Positions 58,150 to 64,000 of a stretch of DNA of 64,000 nt are shown here, piece after piece. The stretch covers positions 2,480,001-2,544,000 of the forward strand of contig NZ_CP062946.1 of the NCBI RefSeq assembly GCF_014898095.1. Direction: 5' to 3'. The stretch is from Thalassotalea sp. LPB0316 (GTDB taxonomy: Bacteria; Pseudomonadota; Gammaproteobacteria; Enterobacterales; Alteromonadaceae). Within the stretch, counting starts at the first letter, position 1. The number at the start of each line of letters is the position of its first letter. Under the pieces are notes generated by a model. It had not been told where the DNA came from. It was given only the letters and a program-made list of their open reading frames with translations, and did not search any database. Made by a program: the position numbers and the translations under genes.

Positions 58150-58791
58150 ATGACAAATTCTTATAACAACCGCAGACAAGATAAGCAAAGGCGCGGTTTG
58201 GGCAATCACAAAGCCAATAAACATCGTACCAGTGAAAAAAAGCACTATAAGGGCGAGCGAAAAATTGTCCTGTTCAATAAACCGTTTGATGTGCTGAGCC
58301 AATTTACCGATGACGACAAACGCAAAACATTGAAAGATTTTATCGATGTGCCGCATGTATATGCCGCAGGCAGGTTAGATAAAGACAGCGAAGGCCTGTT
58401 ACTATTGACCAACGACGGTAAACTTCAACACCAACTAGCAAACCCCAAACAAAAAACGCAAAAAACTTATTGGGTGCAAGTAGAAGGTCAGCCAAGTGAA
58501 AATGATTTGCAAAAACTGCGTGATGGTGTCGAGTTAAAAGATGGGCCAACACTGCCAGCACAGGTAAGTATTATTAACGAACCCAATATTTGGCCACGCA
58601 ACCCACCGATCCGTGAACGGGCAAATATTCCAACGACTTGGCTTGAAATTAAAATAATTGAAGGTCGAAACCGCCAAGTTAGACGTATGACAGCTAATAT
58701 CGGCTTTCCAACCTTGCGGTTAATTCGATATGCCATAGGCGCGTACAACATAAACGACATTAACAACGGCGATTATAAAATCGTTAAATAA
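58150..58791 (+). CDS. rluE: 23S rRNA pseudouridine(2457) synthase RluE
   Basis: The 213-residue RsuA-family synthase has the catalytic aspartate in [19 protein letters not shown] (about 74-92), an [16 protein letters not shown] start and the [21 protein letters not shown] motif near 172-192. A basic N-terminal tail precedes the domain, as in RluE. ATG 58150 has AGG nine bases upstream; a TTG at 58096 with AGGA is a possible longer start. Confidence 0.92.
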   Translation: MTNSYNNRRQDKQRRGLGNHKANKHRTSEKKHYKGERKIVLFNKPFDVLSQFTDDDKRKTLKDFIDVPHVYAAGRLDKDSEGLLLLTNDGKLQHQLANPKQKTQKTYWVQVEGQPSENDLQKLRDGVELKDGPTLPAQVSIINEPNIWPRNPPIRERANIPTTWLEIKIIEGRNRQVRRMTANIGFPTLRLIRYAIGAYNINDINNGDYKIVK

Positions 58792-58799
58792 ATCAAGAT

Positions 58800-59276
58800 A
58801 TGACAAACCATACGACAGAGCAGTTTAAACCCAACACCACAGTAGCAGCGGTTATTTGCTATCAGGACAAATTTCTTTTAGTAGAAGAAGTTGATAACGG
58901 GGTTACCGTATTCAACCAGCCAGCCGGGCACGTAGAAGCTAATGAGAACCTTATCGGCGCTGTTAAAAGAGAAGTATACGAAGAAACAGGTTTAATCATA
59001 GAGCCAAGCTATGTTTCAGGCATCTATTACTTTCATCGCCCATTTAACCACAACAATATCGATTTATATTTTCTGCGGTTTTGTTTTGTTGTTGAATTAG
59101 ACCACTTACCGCTAACCAAGCCCATTGATGATGATATTGTTGACTGTCATTGGCTGACACTTGACCAAATCAAAGCACGTGAGAGCCAGCTTAGAAGCCC
59201 CATGGTACTTGAGTGTATTGAAGATTATTTATCGGGTAACAAAATAGCATTAAACACCCTAAAAAGTAATATTTAG
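58800..59276 (+). CDS. nudJ: Nudix hydrolase NudJ (phosphatase)
   Basis: The 158-residue hydrolase has a full Nudix box, GHVEANENLIGAVKREVYEE (about 42-61) followed by TGL. N-terminal TTVAAVICYQDKFLLVEE and the FLRFCFVVEL strand match NudJ, a thiamine and nucleoside pyrophosphate hydrolase. It lies 8 bp after rluE and before mnmA, its usual neighbour. Confidence 0.93.
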   Translation: MTNHTTEQFKPNTTVAAVICYQDKFLLVEEVDNGVTVFNQPAGHVEANENLIGAVKREVYEETGLIIEPSYVSGIYYFHRPFNHNNIDLYFLRFCFVVELDHLPLTKPIDDDIVDCHWLTLDQIKARESQLRSPMVLECIEDYLSGNKIALNTLKSNI

Positions 59277-59340
59277 CCTATTACATCAATAATTTCACTA
59301 TGCTATAATGCGCGCCTTTTAAAATGCTGTGTGATTATTA

Positions 59341-60480
59341 ATGACCGAATCTTCTTTATATCGTGCACCTCAAACACTTGATCATGTACCGAGCGAAACT
59401 AAGGTTATCGTGGGTATGTCAGGTGGTGTTGACTCATCTGTATCGGCTTACCTGTTAAAAGAGCAAGGCTATCAAGTCGAAGGTCTTTTCATGAAAAACT
59501 GGGAAGAAGACGACACCGATGAATACTGTGCGGCAGCTGAAGATTTAAAAGATGCACAAAAAGTTTGTGACAAACTTGGCATTAAATTACACACCATCAA
59601 CTTTGCTACCGAATACTGGGATAACGTGTTTGAATACTTCCTTGAAGAATACAAGGCTGGCCGCACGCCAAATCCAGATATTATGTGTAACAAAGAAATC
59701 AAATTTAAAGCCTTTCTCGAGTTTGCTTGTGAAGATTTAGGCGCTGACTACATCGCTACCGGTCATTATGTCCAGCGTGAGATGAGAGATGGTCAATGGG
59801 CGATGATACGTGGCTTAGACAGCAACAAAGATCAGAGCTACTTCTTATATACATTAAGCGACAAGCAAGTCGGTCAAACGTTATTTCCTGTTGGCCACAT
59901 CGAAAAGCCAGAAGTGCGTGCAATCGCTGAAAAAGCGGATTTGATCACCCATAACAAAAAAGACTCTACCGGTATTTGTTTTATTGGCGAGCGCAAGTTT
60001 AAAGACTTCTTAGCTAAATACCTACCAGCCCAGCCTGGGGTTATTGAATCAGCCGAAGGAGATGTTATTGGTGAGCACGACGGTTTGATGTATCACACGC
60101 TTGGTCAGCGCAAAGGTTTGCGTATTGGTGGCCTTGCTAATGCCGGTGACGAGCCTTGGTATGTGGTAGAAAAAGATTTAAAACGCAATGTCTTAATTGT
60201 TGGCCAAGGACACAATCACCCTCGCCTGTTTTCTAAAGGGTTAATTGCCAATCAATTACACTGGGTTGATCGCAAAGACGTGCTAGCACCATTTAAATGC
60301 ACGGTCAAAACACGTTATCGCCAACAAGACGTTGCATGCACCGTAACACCGCTAGATAACGGCGAGTATGAAATTCTCTTTGATCAACAACAAAGTTCAG
60401 TGACGCCAGGCCAGTCAGTGGTTTTCTACCAAGATGAAGTGTGTCTTGGTGGCGGTATTATCAATAGCTTAATTCGATAG
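59341..60480 (+). CDS. mnmA: tRNA-specific 2-thiouridylase MnmA
   Basis: The 379-residue enzyme thiolates uridine 34 of tRNA-Lys, -Glu and -Gln. The PP-loop [14 protein letters not shown] is at about 26-39; the catalytic cysteines lie in [12 protein letters not shown] (about 116) and [13 protein letters not shown] (about 214). The N-terminal extension [15 protein letters not shown] exceeds E. coli MnmA by about 10 residues. hflD follows after 9 bp. Confidence 0.96.
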   Translation: MTESSLYRAPQTLDHVPSETKVIVGMSGGVDSSVSAYLLKEQGYQVEGLFMKNWEEDDTDEYCAAAEDLKDAQKVCDKLGIKLHTINFATEYWDNVFEYFLEEYKAGRTPNPDIMCNKEIKFKAFLEFACEDLGADYIATGHYVQREMRDGQWAMIRGLDSNKDQSYFLYTLSDKQVGQTLFPVGHIEKPEVRAIAEKADLITHNKKDSTGICFIGERKFKDFLAKYLPAQPGVIESAEGDVIGEHDGLMYHTLGQRKGLRIGGLANAGDEPWYVVEKDLKRNVLIVGQGHNHPRLFSKGLIANQLHWVDRKDVLAPFKCTVKTRYRQQDVACTVTPLDNGEYEILFDQQQSSVTPGQSVVFYQDEVCLGGGIINSLIR

Positions 60481-60489
60481 CGAGGATCT

Positions 60490-62507
<2,018 letters not shown>

Positions 62508-62554
62508 ATAGTAGGTTAGGATTTATTTAAAACCTAATAGCACATACTTTGTTT

Positions 62555-62589
62555 AAAAAGGGATCTTAATTGACAAGATCCCTTTTTTA
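62555..62589 (+). terminator. Terminator after purB
   Basis: AAGGGATCTT and AAGATCCCTT form a 10-bp stem with a 7-nt loop (AATTGAC), followed by T-rich sequence, about 50 bp after the purB stop. Confidence 0.93.
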
Positions 62590-62621
62590 TTGGAATTGAC
62601 ATGCATCCAAAGGAACAACAA

Positions 62622-63782
62622 ATGAATCAGTTAGACTGGGGTGACTTAACGCCCGAGCGCTTTTTAAAAGAATACTGGCAAAAAAAACCACTATTAATCA
62701 AAGGTGGCTTTAAAAACTTCATCGATCCGGTTTCGCCCGAAGAACTGGCCGGTTTTGCCATGGAAGATGAAATTGAATCGCGTATCGTAGCTAAAGGTGA
62801 TGATCATATGTGGTCAGTGGAACACGGCCCATTTGAGCGTTTTGAAGATTATGGTGAAAAAGATTGGACGCTCCTAGTTCAAGCGACTAACAATTGGTCA
62901 GCAGCTACACACGCACTACTCGAGCCTTTCCGCTTCATGCCTAATTGGCGATTAGACGATGTAATGGTTTCTTTTTCGACACCAAATGGTGGTGTTGGCC
63001 CTCACCTTGATCAATATGACGTTTTTATCATTCAAGGGATGGGGAAACGCCATTGGAAAGTCGGTTTACCTGATGATTCACTAGAAACATTGGTACCGCA
63101 TGAAGACTTAAAACAAGTTAGCGCATTTACACCGATTATTGACGTGATAACAGAGCCTGGTGATATTTTGTATATTCCGCCAAATCACCCACATGACGGC
63201 ATTGCCACTGAAAATGCGTTGAACTATTCAGTTGGCTTTCAAGCGCCAAGCTCACAAGAATTGATTTCAACGTTTGCTGATTTGATGATTGATCGCGAGT
63301 TAGGTACAACCCGTTTTGCAGATCCGAAGCGCAAGCCAACAAATAGCCCTGAAGAACTAAGCCACAGTGATATAGCTAGTTTGCAAAGTTTTATGGTTGA
63401 GGCAATCAAAGATAGAAAATTGTTTAACAATTTTATTGGTGGTTACTTAACGCATAACCATCATACGTTGGAAATCATTGAACCAGAGGAAGAAATTTCT
63501 CATGAAGAATTTGAAGCGTTGATTGCCAATGGCGATATTATATTAAGACCAGTGCTTGGCATCAAAGCGCTGTACAACTGTGATAATGCGAGCCTTTTTG
63601 TCAATGGTAACAAGTTTGTTTTAGGAGACGACGGCGTGCCTTTAGCAAAACTAATAGCTCGCGGTGCTCCTTTGACTACACAGGAGTTAGAAAGTTCCCT
63701 ATCATCTTTGAATAATGTTAATTTGTTAACTACGCTTATCAATATGGGTTATTGGTATATTGATCAAAGTGATGAGTTATAG
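62622..63782 (+). CDS. roxA: Ribosomal protein uL16 arginine hydroxylase RoxA (JmjC)
   Basis: The 386-residue 2-oxoglutarate/Fe(II) oxygenase hydroxylates an arginine in ribosomal protein uL16. The iron facial triad is in GPHLDQYDVF (His and Asp, about 126-135) and NHPHDGIA (His, about 188-195). MNQLDWGDLTPERFLKEYW is the family N-terminus. ATG 62622 is favoured: AAGGA lies 7-8 bases upstream; an earlier ATG (62601) is open but lacks one. E. coli RoxA (YcfD) has 373 residues. Confidence 0.94.
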   Translation: MNQLDWGDLTPERFLKEYWQKKPLLIKGGFKNFIDPVSPEELAGFAMEDEIESRIVAKGDDHMWSVEHGPFERFEDYGEKDWTLLVQATNNWSAATHALLEPFRFMPNWRLDDVMVSFSTPNGGVGPHLDQYDVFIIQGMGKRHWKVGLPDDSLETLVPHEDLKQVSAFTPIIDVITEPGDILYIPPNHPHDGIATENALNYSVGFQAPSSQELISTFADLMIDRELGTTRFADPKRKPTNSPEELSHSDIASLQSFMVEAIKDRKLFNNFIGGYLTHNHHTLEIIEPEEEISHEEFEALIANGDIILRPVLGIKALYNCDNASLFVNGNKFVLGDDGVPLAKLIARGAPLTTQELESSLSSLNNVNLLTTLINMGYWYIDQSDEL

Positions 63783-64000
63783 TGTTTGTCGAGTTGATTG
63801 GCAGCAAGCAGAACCGCTATTAAAAGATGTCAGAGAAAAGGTATTCGTCTGTGAATGGCGAATACCCAAGCGCATAGAGTTTGACAGGCACGACAAAAGC
63901 TCTTATCACATCCTCGTTTGCGATGATAAATCACAAGAACCTATTGCCACAGGCAGAATTAAACCCAGTGGTGAAATCAGCCGAATCGCCGTATTAATTA
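63772..64000 (+). CDS. GNAT-family N-acetyltransferase (partial, N-terminal)
   Basis: The frame starts at ATG 63772, overlapping the last 11 bases of roxA, and runs off the right edge after 76 codons. REKVFVCEWRIPKRIEFDRH and IATGRIKPSGEISRIAVL match the N-terminal half of GNAT acetyltransferases (YjcF/ElaA-like). Substrate unknown. The overlap with roxA indicates translational coupling. Confidence 0.78.
   Translation, partial: MSYSVCRVDWQQAEPLLKDVREKVFVCEWRIPKRIEFDRHDKSSYHILVCDDKSQEPIATGRIKPSGEISRIAVLI

Overview
The window is about 40% G+C chromosomal DNA from a marine gammaproteobacterium. Gene content points to Alteromonadales, most likely Colwelliaceae (Thalassotalea/Colwellia-like): a HexR-controlled Entner-Doudoroff cluster, monomeric NADP isocitrate dehydrogenase, polB/dinG, YejKLM, RoxA and a TPP-riboswitch TonB thiamine operon. 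The family assignment is inferred from gene content, not from a phylogeny. Almost all genes are intact housekeeping or metabolic genes.

Layout. 1-2.0 kb: end of bioC, bioD, peptidase E and a solitary HicB-type regulator with a striking upstream array of repeated sites. 2.4-10.8 kb: glucose catabolism, with pyk and hexR on the minus strand divergent from zwf-pgl-edd-glk-eda; a perfect HexR operator lies in the divergent promoter. 10.9-15.7 kb: an SRAP DNA-crosslink protein, a broken small membrane gene and two cyclic-di-GMP genes, the first apparently frameshifted at its start. 15.8-21.9 kb: tRNA-Pro(GGG), yejM-yejL divergent from yejK, then pyrC, a two-part PTPS/QueD-like gene and a LytM peptidase. 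22.2-23.9 kb: a lone tyrosine recombinase preceded by a perfect 30-bp palindrome, and a small membrane protein.

24.0-35.3 kb is a complete assimilatory nitrate operon on the minus strand: ANTAR regulator, then nrtA, nrtB, nrtD, a porin, nirB, nirD and nasA. A terminator lies directly before nrtA, and a sigma-54-like promoter upstream, suggesting antitermination control of the NasR/NasT kind. 35.4-40.6 kb holds two signalling pairs: a GAF histidine kinase with a TPR-receiver protein whose phospho-acceptor is missing, and a LytS/LytTR pair.

40.7-44.8 kb is a thiamine-salvage operon under a TPP riboswitch (outer-membrane receptor, YkoF-like binding protein, PnuT transporter, ThiK-like kinase). 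44.9-51.1 kb: hinT, metC, and polB/dinG divergent around a LexA box. 51.2-53.2 kb is the plastic part: an intact IS3-family element, then a small membrane gene between two about 71-bp direct repeats, one of which is the 3' end of queE. 53.1-64 kb returns to stable genes: queE/queC, a UbiA-family prenyltransferase, icd, rluE, nudJ, mnmA, hflD, purB, roxA and a truncated acetyltransferase gene at the window edge.

The most unusual signals are the 33-bp-periodic operator array in front of the orphan hicB, the direct-repeat cassette at queE, the antitermination leader of the nitrate operon, the start-proximal frameshift in the GGDEF/EAL gene, and the palindrome at the solitary recombinase.
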